From NCBI GenBank assembly GCA_020747065.1, contig JAGMVK010000010.1, forward strand, positions 1,798,001 to 1,862,000: DNA of 64,000 nt, given 5' to 3'. How positions within the stretch are numbered: the stretch's first letter is position 1; each line of letters opens with the position of its first letter. This DNA comes from Cadophora sp. MPI-SDFR-AT-0126. Lineage: Eukaryota > Ascomycota > Leotiomycetes > Helotiales > Ploettnerulaceae. A program made the translations under genes and the position numbers. Below, one piece after another: positions 1 to 12,012 of the stretch. The notes under the pieces are model-generated. The model was not told where the DNA came from, searched no databases, and saw only the letters and a list, made by a program, of their open reading frames with translations.

Positions 1-922
1 TCGGACAAAATCGTGCTCCCAGAAATACTCGGATCCCACTCAAGCTCAAGACTCTGTTCGTAATAGTGGTCTTCACCTTCTAGAGGCTCTACAGCTCGAA
101 GGAGATTGGCGTCACCTGGTGAGTTTAGGGGCCGAGAGATGATGTTGCGGACTCTTTCGCTGAAGGCTTGGCGGTAGCTGGGAGATGAGAGGGCTTCGGT
201 GTCGAAGTCGAAGTGTGTCGCCGAGAGGACACTGGAGAGACTGTCGGTGCTGAAGCGACTAGGGTTGATGGCAAAATCATGGGTGGCGACGCTGTCGATG
301 CTGAAGCGGCTATTGTTGGGTTGAGATTCTTGAGGAGGCGTGACGGGAGGTTCTGAAATGATGGGTACTCCTGGATCTTGAGCATGTTGCTTTGGAAGAT
401 CTGGAATGTGAGGTTCTGTAGATCTGGTTGGTCAAGTCAGCGAGCTGTCAAAGGATATGGAAGGATGGCTTACAGTTGGAGATTTTTCAGGAGATAAGTA
501 AATGTGTCACGCTGCTGCTTTGATTCACCGAGGATATCTTGAACTTCATCCTCCTTCCATTGAAATTCTTTGCTCTGCGATATATGCTGAATCTCTTCGC
601 TCGGGGTCTTCTCTAATAGCTCGTCAAGTGTCTCAACATGTTGCTCGATAGACGTGAGGACCTTGGAGAAGCACTTCCGCACGCTCCCAATGGCATGGTT
701 AAACTCCTTGGTCTTCTCAGCCTCCAGCTTCGACAAGTCTTGCCGGCCAACAGCTTGAAAGTTCTCTAGTAGCTGATGAATCTCGGTACATTCCAAAGCC
801 GTTGCATCCAGCGTTCCTAATGGCGATGAGAGTTTCGCTTGGATATCACGACATTGCTTCGCGAGAGTTGCTGCCTTGAGGACCACTGGTCCGATTGTGA
901 GTGTGAGAGACACGGGATCCAT
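1..922 (-). CDS. PigL_N-type (fungal N-terminal domain) protein, 3' end cut by window edge
   Basis: The start ATG is at 922 and begins MDPVSLTLTIGP, the typical opening of the fungal N-terminal domain found in azaphilone-cluster PigL-type and STAND-like proteins (PF17111 family, from memory). Exon 1 is 474-922. A 50-bp intron (424-473, GTAAGC donor, GCTGAC branch, CAG acceptor) is followed by an open exon running off the window at base 1. The visible part is about 290 residues: a helical first 150 residues with a long acidic/lysine-rich segment, then a Ser/Pro-rich, probably disordered region. The last visible residues stay open, so the real C-terminus lies outside. Function is unknown. The domain is often at the N-terminus of NLR-like or ankyrin proteins, but no such effector module is visible here. 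Confidence 0.75.
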
Positions 923-3066
923 TCTTAGAGAGGTGGTTGACTGTCATGGTGATCCCCTGTTCTGACTGTCCTTCGAAGATAGATATTGATTTCTCATGAG
1001 GGAAGTCATGTTCGTGAGGTTTCATGTTTCAACCAGGTTGAGCTGAAGCTGAAGGCAGCTGAGTCAGCTTGCATGCAGGAGCAGAAGGGCGTTTCCTGCC
1101 AAGGCAAAGTGTCACGATCTGAACTTGGCATTTCTTAGGACGACATGCGATGTGCAACAAAACGGCGGAGCACAGACATACGTAAAAAAAAGAACGTTAG
1201 ATATTCGACGCATATGAAGAGCGCGGCAGGTTAGTGTGGAAATGGCAACTATGTATCACGTGACTGTATATTTGCAAATGCATCTCGACCCCGGTTGATC
1301 TTGCTAAGTTTCAACTGCCAGCACTGTGAGTGTGGAGGAAAGATCCATAAGAGAAGTCGCACAGAGTATGATGTTGCGGGTTTAGCGGCCTTGTAGCTTT
1401 GGACCAGTTTGAGAGTCTCATTGTTGACCTCTAGCAAAAACGCCTAGGAATGCCGAAGCAAGAACATGACGATAAAGTCTGATAGTCAACTCCAAGTAAA
1501 GATCGCTATGGCACATTTGACATCACAGGTGCTACTCTAATAGCTCATAGGTGTACAACCGGCAAATTCCCAGACACGCATTCCTGTCGAAGCTGCAACC
1601 CCTTTTCACATGCATCGCCAACACCAATCAACACTTAATCAGAGCTCCATTCAAACAAACATCCGAGCAGACAAGCATCTCACCCAGATCTTATCCCTCC
1701 CTTCCTCCGCACAAATCAAGTTCGATCAAGTTGATCCGTTCCACAGATCTCGATCGCTTGCAGGTCCAGGTCCACCCCCGAGCATCCGCACAGCTCATCC
1801 CTCGAGTCGTGAAGCAAGCAACAGCTTCCAATCGAAGATCCGCGATTTCTACTTGTAGACCTGATATTCGTGGCCCGTGGGTCGTCGAAGACAGGGGAGT
1901 TACTTGACATTTTGAATTCCAGCTTGATTGGATGGGAATGGTTGGAGGGAGAGTTTTGATATTCGGCGGTTCCTTCTCGGGTGGCGTGGAACAGGGTTCG
2001 GAATGGGACATTCAGGGGCACAGACAGGGCAACTGATAAGAGAGAGCTTATTTTAGTGACTTGAAACCCATGCCAAGACTTTATTTCGACCTCACAATTT
2101 TACTGCGAACTTTCTCAAACTTGCTGTTGCGGATTGGCCGAATAAATTTTCATGTAGCTGCATCCTCTTGGTGTTTGGGCATCGGGGTATTATTTCGCTT
2201 CCGAGCCGGCGCAGTGCATGCATAAGTAGATGCGTTCTTTTGTGCACGCGTCTCGATTCAGTGAGTTGCAGCATTATTCGCACCGATTTGTGCAGAGTTT
2301 TAGAAAATGACGTCGCTGCAGGCGTGGAATTGAGAAGGGGCAGGCTTGGCAGGGCCCACCAGAACTTTTGATCGCTCCACTTCGGCTCCACCTGGTGGAA
2401 CAAGATTGGCGACTGAGTCCAACGAAAGATCTTGAACGGCAATGTCCCGCGCTCAATCGGGCGTAGCGTTAGTATATTTTCGGGTCCTGGTCGATCGACG
2501 TTGGGAAACGCCAATTCGGCTGGCTGGACGCGACCAAGGAAAGAAGGGCGCAAGGTAAGGGCAGGCTCTAGATTAGCTGGCGGCTGCTTCAGAGCCTTCC
2601 AGTTGTCCGTTCGCTCAACTCTATCTCCACTTCCTACTCGTACATCTTGTTTCTAGATATCTCGTCGTCTTCCTTTTCTCCTTTCAATACACTCGTCCTC
2701 TTTGTCTGTATAGACCCCACACTCGCTTGACATATCAAACAAAGAACAAACAAACGGCAATTGATCGCAAGGACCCCTTATCTCTGTTGATATACCCAAC
2801 GAGCGAGCATTCTTCCGATTATTCACATACCCCAACGACACCTTCGTACGACCCTGTGTTTCTATCAGATTACATCTCACTCCACAGACACATATCAATA
2901 CCCCACAAAATACTCGATTGTTGCCAAATTCTGAAGCTTTGATACAGTCGTTATCTTCCTCCTGCTGTGCAGCCCCCTTCGTCCGGGAAAATCGAGATTG
3001 GACCCTCGTTCAATTTCTTTCCAGTAACAATAATCGAATTTCCTTCGACAAATTCAAAAATACAAC
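923..3066. other. Intergenic region between divergent genes, about 2.1 kb
   Basis: This gap separates the minus-strand PigL_N gene from the plus-strand channel gene and must hold both promoters. Several open frames of 60-150 codons lie at 1550-2660 on both strands, but they overlap each other, lack family similarity I recognise and have no splice logic, so I do not call them genes. The last 450 bases before 3067 are pyrimidine-rich (for example 2600-2720), as expected for a fungal core promoter and 5' leader of the channel gene. Confidence 0.5.
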
Positions 3067-6000
3067 ATGTCGACACCAATCCAGGAAAAGGAGCAGTACT
3101 CCTTCCCAGCATTTGCCCCTAATGGACCGAATAACAATCAATATACGCAAATCAACGACAGACGTTCTTCTGACGAAGATGGAACTCTGCAAGGCCACGA
3201 CAACGATGAGATAGACCGAAACCATCTGCGAGTCACCACAAGCTATGCCGATGGGCCGGATTACATCGAAAGGGATAACAGGTCGCCAATGTCCTTATCA
3301 CAGCAGAGAGAGCAGTCACGTCGGCTCGACGACGACCTGGAGATGCTACGGGCTGAAAGAGTCGTTTCCAATGCCGAGAGAACAAATGATGATAGCATAG
3401 GGAGGTCAAAGTCGATGGCTAGGTCAAGATCTCGAACTGCTGTGGAGCCCGTGGACGATTTCGACGTCGATACTACCCCGTTACACGAAAAGACAAAGAT
3501 ATACAAACCTCCTGCGCATCCTACCACAAAGTTTGCCAAAGTGTTCAAGAAGATCCATAATTCAATCTTCTTGGTTCGATGGTTGTTCTACATTACTCCT
3601 CTTACACTCCTCCTGTTGATCCCAACTCTCTTCGGCAAATTTTTATTCGAAGACGCCTCTGTTGGAGGCGTGGAGCTTTTCTGGTTTGGGATTTGGCTGG
3701 AGATTGTTTGGTTGACCCTCTGGCTTGGTCGAGTAAGTCACGCCCAATTCGCATGCCTTGTCATATTTGCTGACTCAGATAAACAAGATCATCGCGAAAT
3801 GTCTACCGTATCCTATGGGTCTGGTATCAAGTCTCTTCACAAACAACAGTAAGAAATGGAGAGATCTAGGAAAGGCGCTCGAGGTCCCAGCTACACTGTT
3901 CTTTTGGGGCCTGGCGATTGAGGTCTCATTTCTGCCAACCATGAAGAACCACCACATAGATGGCAACCGAGGCACTAAGCCCTGGGAAAATACGGTCAAC
4001 AAGATCATCATTTCCATCTTCGTTGGATTGACACTGAACTTCGTCGAGAAAATCATCATTCAACTCATCGCCATCAGCTTCCATTTACGGACATATGCTG
4101 ACCGAATCGAGGTCAACAAGTTTCAAATTTCGAGCTTGGTCAAGCTGTATGTCTACTCGAAGGAGAAAATTGCAATGGAGGATTCTGAATTCGAAGTCAA
4201 CAAAACTGGACCCTCGTCTGGCGCGAGAACTCCAATGCAGTACGTCAACAAGGCTCAGAAGAATGCTCGCCAAGCCTTCAACAAGGTTGGTGACGTCGCA
4301 GGAAAGGTCGCTGGAGATTTCACAGGACAAGCTGTTAAGACTAGCACTCATCCTCATCAAGTGTATGTACACGATATTTTCTGAGAACTCTTTACTAATT
4401 CTTGCAGGGTCCTTCAACTGTTGAACAGCACCAATGGCTCTCAAGTCCTGGCTCGCCGACTCTACCGAACCTTTGCCCAGGAAGATTCCGAGACGGCACT
4501 TGCTGATGATCTTCGACCTGCATTCGATAATGATGACGAAGCTAACGCAGCATTCTCCATGTTCGACAAGGATCTCAATGGCGACATCTCCATGGAAGAA
4601 CTCGAGGCAGTATGTGTCGAAATTGGTCGGGAACGCAAGGCCATCACCGCATCTCTCAAGGATCTCGACTCTGTCGTCTCGAAGCTTGATGATGTGTTTA
4701 TGTTCATCGTTATTGTCATCACCATCCTCGTCTTGATCTCTTTGATTTCGACCTCAGCATCAGGAGTTTTGACCTCGGCAGGCTCTACTCTTCTAGCTCT
4801 TTCTTGGTTGTTTTCCGCTACTGCCCAAGAATTCCTTCAATCCGTGATCTTCGTATTCGTCAAGCATCCTTTCGATGTTGGAGATCGAGTCACCATCTAT
4901 GGAAACACTGGATCCCAAATGAAAGGAGACGACTACTTTGTCAAAGAAATCGCACTTCTCTACACCGAGTTCAAGAAGATGGAGGGTCATGTCGTTCAAG
5001 CACCAAACAGTTACCTGAACACACTCTTCATCCTCAACCAGCGTCGTTCAGGAGGTCTCGCAGAAGCCGTCCCCGTCACCGTCAAGTTCGGCACTACTCT
5101 CGACCAGATTGATGCCCTCCGCGAACGTCTCCTCGAATTTGTCACCTCGGAAAACCGTGAATACCAAAAGAACATCCTGACCGAACTACGTGAAGTCTAC
5201 GAATGCCACTCCATCACCCTCAACGTTGTCTTCTTCTACAAATCCAATTGGCAGAACGAGCTTCTCCGTCTCCAGCGCCGCAACAAGTTCATCTGCGCAA
5301 TGATGGTCACGATGAGCGAACTCGGCATTGAAGGGCCAAGAATGCGCCTCGCAGGAGCAACCCAGAGTTTCCCCATGCACCTTCACGACGCCTATCCCCG
5401 CGCCGCACAACCAGCGGATCCTCGGTCACCCACCGATGGTGGTCCAGGTCCACGATCCGGCTCTATCGCCCGCGAAACACCAATCGACGTCACAGCGCCC
5501 CAGCAACCAGTCCGCTCACACCCCTCAATCCTCCGCAACAGAGGAGAGTCCATCTCCCGCCAACGCGGCGAATCAATCGGCCAGATGGGCAAGCGCGTCG
5601 ATTTCTCCCTCGGCATGTCAGCTATCTCTTCTGGCGCGGACTTTGGCGATGTGTACGAAGATCGCAAAGTGTTCGTTCCGCCTCCTCGTGTGACCACCGC
5701 TTCTTCCCAGGTCCGCCGCTCAGGAAGTAGGGATCAATACCGTGAGAGCGAGGATAGTATGGTGCGAACCAGCACGCGGGACTCTCAACTCAGTAATCCC
5801 ACAAGTAACAAGACGCACCGGAACCGCTTCTTTTCTCGGAACCGCTCTAAGCTAGGAACTGCGGAAGAGGGGACACGACTTGAAGACCTGGAAGCTGGGA
5901 CGAGGGAGTTTGGGAAGGACGACTTGCCGGATATTCCCGAGGCGAGTGGTAGTAATTCTGCCAATTGGGCAGAGGAGATGAGGAGGGAGGGGGATAGAAG

Positions 6001-6169
6001 TATGAGTATGAGTATGGGTGAGAAGGACGGTAGTGGGAGGATCGATCCTAGGACCGGGATTGTGTCTCCTCAGGCGGTGCAGAGGGATAGTGCGCTTGAG
6101 AGGGGGGAGTTGCCTATGGCGGATGCCCCGAGGAGGGCTATGACGGACCAACAGTTTAAGATGAGGTAG
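3067..6169 (+). CDS. EF-hand MscS-family mechanosensitive ion channel
   Basis: Three exons (3067-3732, 3779-4362, 4408-6169) give a 1003-residue protein; both introns (46 and 45 bp) are GT-AG and in phase. About 150 disordered, charged residues are followed by hydrophobic segments near residues 165-190, 200-222, 248-270 and 290-318. An EF-hand loop ([12 protein letters not shown], about 470-481) comes next, then two more membrane spans (about 513-568) and the MscS beta domain with the hallmark HPFDVGDRV. This architecture matches Msy1/Msy2 of fission yeast, calcium-regulated channels of the ER and cell cortex that protect against hypo-osmotic shock. The roughly 270-residue C-terminal tail is rich in Ser, Arg and Pro and likely disordered and phosphorylated. 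The family call is firm; the membrane location is inferred from Msy1/2. Confidence 0.93.
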
Positions 6170-6572
6170 AGATGTGAGGTTGCATGAGGGGAAACGAGAG
6201 AGGGTTTGAATGTTAGCGGGAGTTTTATGGGGTGGATTTGGATTTGGATATGGATGTGCATAGATTATGACGGCAGTGCTGCTCAGTAAAGGAATAGATA
6301 GATAGATGATAGAACGATAGATTTGTGCAGATTAGAATGTATAATATAGACAGACAACCATTTTTGCTTTCTTTCTTACTACTACTATCTTATTAGCTGC
6401 TCCTTAGGAACTTTATTCCATATATCTTGGCTTTGAAATCGAGTCGTCGCTGGTATCTCTCTTTCCACAATTCTTTGCAATTATGCGGCCTATACTCTCC
6501 TGGTTCCGTCCTCATCTATCTTGTTACCGTTGCTATCCTATTTACCAATCTCAGGTTTCCCTCCTCTCTACC
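6170..6572. other. Convergent 3' region with a short GATA repeat
   Basis: The channel gene and the minus-strand regulator end towards each other here. A short GATA-type microsatellite lies at about 6294-6312. Nothing else is supported. Confidence 0.5.
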
Positions 6573-8619
6573 CTACCAAAAATCCGCACCCATCTCCTCC
6601 CTTATCCACTCCTCCCACCCACCCCTCTCCCAACTCCGCCTCCCCCCCTCATCCCCTCTCCTCCCATCCAACAATCTCATCTCCCTCCCAACCGCCCCCA
6701 GCAAACTCTCCCCCTTCCCCCTAATCCACCACAATCCCCCGCCATCCCCCGTCCTCTTCAACGCGATACAATACACCGCGACCAGCACCAGCGTCTCGGG
6801 CACGCGCGCTTCCAGCATGCTGCAGAAGTGCGCGGTTATCATCGTTGGCCAGGAGAGCGCTGCGATGGTCGGGGAGACGCTGTGGGTTGGTGGGGGTGAG
6901 TGCGGTGAGGGTTTGGAAGTGGGTGGTGGGGAGACGATGGAGAAGACGTAGCGGAGGGTTGAGAGGGTTTCGTCCAGGGCGATGATGTCGGTTTGGGAGA
7001 GTGTGGGATGGGGTGTGTTGGGATTTGGGCTCGACCAACAGGATGCTAGATGGGTGAGGCGTTCGTCGTCTGTTAATGGCTTCTGCTTTTGCTTCCCATC
7101 TGTCCAATCCCTAGCAAAGCTAGATTCATCCCCTCTCAGCTCCTGGATCTGGGTCTGAAATGGTGACGGATGGTGAGGTATCGACAATGGGACAGGGACG
7201 CTGCCGTTTGGGATAACCGGAGACTCTGCTTTCGCAGGCGGACTCAAATGGATCTTCATTATTCCTGGTACCTGATCAGCTTTCCAGGGTGACACGATAT
7301 CGACGAGCTCGCTGTTGGAACTGCGCGCTATCCAGGTATATGTCAAGGTAACTATCTGGTGGCCTCCGCGGTGGAGTTTGTACCATGGGACGATGGTGCG
7401 GTTTTCGTCTTGGGGAGGCACTGGTGATGGTGTGGTGCTAGATGAGGGATTAAGGTGTGGTGATGGTGAAGATGGTGCAGAAGGCGGTAATGCGGAAGGA
7501 AAGAAAATATTCTCCCCTTTCGCACCGGGCACGATCCAGGGGATGAGACTCAAGAACGATGAGCATGCCGCACAAGCCGCTGCATTCTCCTCATTGAGAT
7601 TCTGCAGCTCGTGTCTGAATAGCGTCAGAGCTTTCGTGTGGTGGTACGTGGCTATTTGTTGGAACCTCTGACTCAGGAACTGGTCTGGAGATGAAGAGTG
7701 CAGGTGCACGAGGTGAAGTGCCGAGAGGGAGAACATGGCGTGGATGAGGAAGGAATGTGTGAATGATAGGGATACGATTGATGTCCCCCAGATTGAGGAG
7801 CCTGTCATGTGTGGCCCGAGCATGGACTGGCTGGTTTGGGTGGTGTAGCTGTGGAGGAGGTGGAGGTCTGGGCCGGTGAAGGTGGTGGGGAGGCTGTTGA
7901 GGGCTGGACTTGGCCTCGGTCCTGGTCGTGATGCTGGTAAGTGGACTCGTAGGTTGTGGTTGGTGTTTCTGGTGGACTTGGAATGTGCATTGAGATTGTT
8001 TGATTGTTGTTGTTGTTGTTGGTCTTGGTCTTGTGTTTGAGGTGGGATGTATGGGCGATGATGAGATGGTTCTCGCGACGGGAGCCGTCCATGTTGAAGG
8101 CCTCGACCCAATGGAACATATTGTAGGAACGAGCAGGTGCTTCTGTGACGATTGCAATTTCGGCAAGATGGTTTTGCTTCGTCACACTGAGATATGAGAA
8201 GAAGTCAGTCTTGTTGGAAGTGGAAGTGTGTTGCTCAGAACAAGCGAGTTCGCTTATACTGATTTGGAAACTGCCAACTGCTGCGAGAGTTTGACAACGA
8301 GAAACGAGAAGACGACTTCAGAAAATCAGAAACAGATATAAACCTCAAGATCGATGTGAGGGGTGCTAATGATTCTTAAATAGATGTGAACGGGTTACAG
8401 ATTCCAAGATCCGTCAGAGGGGGCTGTTGCTGGCTGACATATATCTAGATAGGATTTACCAAAACGGTGCAATTAACAGCAATTGAACCCCCAAAACACA
8501 CCATAAAACTCTAAATGGAATGCAGATCATAGAACCTTAAAAGACCTGTTCCTTACCTTTATCTTCCTCTGCTTACACTGGACACACCCTGTCCGTGTCT
8601 TCGCGTGCGGCCGAGCCAT
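6573..8619 (-). CDS. Zn(II)2Cys6 transcription factor, UPC2-like C-terminal domain
   Basis: Exon 1 (8557-8619) encodes 21 residues with the first half of the zinc cluster (CVQCKQRKIK). Exon 2 (6573-8186) starts exactly with the second half (CDEAKPSCRNCNRHRSTC). Joined in phase 0 they give all six cysteines and a 558-residue protein. The intron (8187-8556) is 370 bp, long for this genome, with a GTAAGG donor and TCTCAG acceptor. An in-frame TAA lies upstream of the ATG, which fixes the start. After a Gln/Asn-rich stretch (CAA run at about 8002-8030) comes the fungal-specific regulatory domain (LHLLHSYTTQT, then FLIHAMFSLSALHLVHL), as in sterol-uptake (UPC2-type) and related regulators. Target genes are unknown. 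Confidence 0.85.
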
Positions 8620-9043
8620 GTCTGCTGCGGTGGACCAGCCAATCGAGAGTTATGGAAGCCGACTTCGAAGATAGACGTCCAATAGGGAGTGTAACTGTGC
8701 GGATTGTGCATGAATAGCACCGCGGCATTTGGAGATAGGCTCGGGGGTAAGGCTGTGGTGTCGTAGTGGTTGTTGTTGCGAAAATTGTCACGTTGTCGTG
8801 GAAAGGAGTGGGTTTCAAGGTCTGACCAATGGTTGTTCAGAGAAGCCGAGTTTTAGTGCTGTTAGGTTACTTGTCGATATGATGCTTAGGTAATATTCAG
8901 GGATTCGCGTTCGCCTTTGTATCTCTTTTCTTCATACGGTAACCATATCGCGACGAGGAGATTTCACACTACTATTCTATCTACTCTTCATTCTCAGATG
9001 GCCTCTCTACTCTCGAGGATACTTCTGGTAAATCATCAGCAAA
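8620..9043. other. Promoter side of the Zn2Cys6 gene
   Basis: Upstream DNA of the minus-strand regulator starting at 8619. A minus-strand open frame at 8573-8818 overlaps exon 1 in another frame and is not supported. Confidence 0.4.
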
Positions 9044-9586
9044 ATGCTTGAGACTCGAAGAAGTAAGTATCCCGGATGCGACTTGTGGTATGACCGGTAT
9101 ATGGAAATGGAGAATCCTACGAGTGTAGACTGTTGCACATCACATCGTGTCATAGCTCCGCCGAAGCGGACAGAAGACCGAAACAAAGTCCCTGCAGGAT
9201 TTCCTGTTCATCCATTGCCGCCAAGCTTCGATCGGTCCCTGTCACGAGAATGTCACCTGACTTCAGTCCTTTTTGAGGGCCACGAGGATTTGCGGACAGT
9301 CTCTCACCGACCATGGTCTCAGCCTTGCTTGAATCGCATCCATGCTGGCCTATATATTCTGGTTTGCGCTGTGTCTTTATCGCTGCAACTGATCATCGTC
9401 GGTCTACTCGGCGTGAGGGTTGCCTACCACCTATCGAATCTGGTGGCTCGAAGGAAGCATGGCTGCAGATGGGCTGCAGCCACCCACTGCAGTCATGATG
9501 ATACTCCAATCCACAACTTGCGATTATACTTTGGGGGCTACATCTTTCCAGCTGTACAGGGGATGATATCGGTTGCGAACCTATGA
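9044..9586 (+). CDS. Hypothetical orphan ORF with one hydrophobic segment
   Basis: A 180-codon open frame from ATG 9044 to a stop at 9586. The first two thirds have no recognisable domain and are Cys/Pro/Arg-rich. A hydrophobic stretch of about 25 residues (LYILVCAVSLSLQLIIVGLL) near residues 105-130 could be a membrane span. It sits in the 1.1-kb gap between the Zn2Cys6 gene and the AAA ATPase. No splice sites or homology support it and it may be a chance frame, so I list it only as a candidate. Confidence 0.2.
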   Translation: MLETRRSKYPGCDLWYDRYMEMENPTSVDCCTSHRVIAPPKRTEDRNKVPAGFPVHPLPPSFDRSLSRECHLTSVLFEGHEDLRTVSHRPWSQPCLNRIHAGLYILVCAVSLSLQLIIVGLLGVRVAYHLSNLVARRKHGCRWAAATHCSHDDTPIHNLRLYFGGYIFPAVQGMISVANL

Positions 9587-9760
9587 TTGCGATACACGGC
9601 TAGGCTTCCGTCCGCCTCGCCAACTTCCCCGCGCAATGCTGGCTTGGTGAGGATATAAGTTTAATCGTTCCTCTGTTGTAATCCTCAACATTCGTTTGAT
9701 TTTCTATACAATCTTCCTCATTCAAAAACAATCCAGACCAGATCCACTTTCAACGAGATA

Positions 9761-12012
9761 ATGGCCAAAGCGAGCGTTGCCGAGACCCAAGCTGCAAAGG
9801 ATAATTCTTCCAAAGCAGTCCTCGAGAACACTTCGGAAGTCTCCAAAGATCCCGCTGAACCAACACCAGTCATGTCTCCTCAAGAGCCTGGTGTCATTTG
9901 CGAGGTCAAGGACCTTTATCAGGGCACTGCTACTTGTGTCTGCTGTATGACCTGGGCAGCATCGCCACAAAAGAAGATCACTACTGCAGTAGCTACCGAT
10001 ACTAGCGGATATGCTGTCCTTGCACGGAAATCTGAAGGCCATGGCGATTATGGTCGCGATCTGAAGCTTCACTCCATCGTCATTCAAAGTCCGTTGATCA
10101 GAAAAGTCTTGGATGTCACTTTGAAAGGTTATCCAGGCATCGCAACTGGGCTCGAGAACTTCACTGTCGAGGCACCATTTCAATGCTTCTATCATCGCTG
10201 GACGGCCCTCGTTGACGCCTACTCCACCTCTGTCGGAGAGACAGCTCAACATCTCGGGCTTCTCATCAATCTGCTCGATGGTGAGTTTCGCGGAACTCAA
10301 AAAGCAGTCGCAGATCTTCTCAAAAACAATGTCATCGAACACCAGTACCTCTGGACGATCTTCCAGCCTGGTCACTATATTCTCACCAAAACTCATGGCC
10401 AAGACTCCGTCCTTTTACTCGATGCGGTGACCAAGTTCGATGAGACTCTGAGTGGCGGCCCCAGAGGATTCTTGCTAACAGGCAGTTACATTGACTACGA
10501 CGGATCCATGACTGGTCTCGGCACGACCAGAATTAAGATTCCAGAGTTCAGAGGCACAACCCCCTTGTCGGAGTTGCCAGCTATTCCATTCTTGATGCAT
10601 CCCGATAGGGAGGTAATCGAGAAGAGGCGCGTTGCGGAAGGCAAGCGATTTGCAGCATACAGAACTGGAGAATTTCAGGAGTATGCTGGTAGGGCATTTT
10701 CAGATGATAGGGAGAATGGCAACATTACCGAGACACAGGTATGCCTTTGTTCTCGTTCCTAAGTATCCCAGCTAATATGTGTCAGGTCAACGGGAGAGTG
10801 ATGATCGACCCCTTTGCCTACTTTCAGTTCAAAAATCATGATGGACTTCCCCTGCGTCCCCTCGGTCTTCCTGCGCCAATAGTCCCTCAGCCAGTTCCCC
10901 GTCCACATCACGCCCCTCCAGGTTTTCTCCCACCACCACCACCGCCACCACATCCGCACCATCCACGGAGGATGCCACCTCCACGCGTAATATACTCCAA
11001 CCAAGACCGCAACCGACATACTCGTCCAAAAGAAGCTGATCAAAAAGAGCTCACCGACAATGAGTACCTTATCTGCGTCCCGTTCGTCAGAGGCTACTCG
11101 TTCAAGAGCAAGGAATGGGTGCTGCTCAACATCGAGTACTTGAGACCTGTTCAGTGGACCGAAGATCTCTTTGAGAATCTGGTGTTACCCGCTGAGGAGA
11201 AGGATTTGTTGCTTGCGCTTGCCAAGAGCCACTGTGATGCTAAAGCAAACACTTTCGATGACTTTGTCATCGGAAAAGGTATTCCTCTTCTTCCCGCCCT
11301 CACCTGTACCGAAGCATTTTGACGACATCACTGACAACTGAAACTAGGAAGAGGCATGGTAATTCTCCTCGATGGTCCACCAGGAGTCGGTAAAACCCTC
11401 ACAGCAGAATCTGTCGCCGAAACCATGAAAGCCCCCCTCTACACCATGAGTGCCGGCGAACTCGGCACACAGTCCAACAGCGTGGAGAAGCGCCTCTCTG
11501 ATATCCTAGACATGGCCAGCATGTGGAATGCCATCTTACTGATCGACGAAGCCGACATCTTCATGGAGCAGCGAACACCATTTGAGCTAGACAGAAACGA
11601 GCTCGTAGCTAGTATGTCCCACTTTCATTTCATACCATTTTCACGGACTCGGCTAACCAAAACAGTCTTCCTCCGCCACATGGAATATTTCCACGGCGTG
11701 ATGATCTTAACAACCAACCGCGTCGACACCATGGACATCGCATTCGACTCGCGCGTCGACATCCGTCTTCACTACCCGCCTCTCCCCGCGTCCTCCCGTC
11801 GTCAGATCTGGGCCAATTTCATCGCTCGCCTTCCTGAGAAATCTACGTTCTCGGAGGATGAACTGGATCAGCTGGCGGAATTGGATCTCAATGGGAGGCA
11901 GATTAAGAGTGCGGTCAAGACGGCGCAGTTGTTGAGTAGTGGGAAGGGTGAGGCGGTGAGGATGGAGCATATTGGCACTGTGTTGAGGATTACTAGAGGT
12001 GTGAAATTGTAG
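9761..12012 (+). CDS. AAA+ ATPase with DUF7025-like N-terminal half
   Basis: Four exons (9761-10738, 10786-11278, 11348-11611, 11666-12012) join in phase to 693 residues. The AAA core is in the C-terminal third: Walker A GPPGVGKT (about 500-507), Walker B ILLIDEAD (about 553-560), sensor-1 TTNR and the FDSRVDIRLHY segment carrying the arginine finger. The N-terminal 350 residues resemble the unknown domain that precedes many fungal cytosolic AAA ATPases of this type. The two halves are joined by a proline/histidine linker (about 370-405) containing a run of seven prolines. Exon 2-3 splicing falls just before Walker A, and intron 3 just after the motif-B helix. The substrate is unknown; such proteins are expanded in Pezizomycotina. 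Confidence 0.88.

Noticed and set aside
1551..2656. Several overlapping open frames of 60-150 codons on both strands
   Set aside because: They overlap each other, have no known domain and no splice or start context; more likely promoter DNA.
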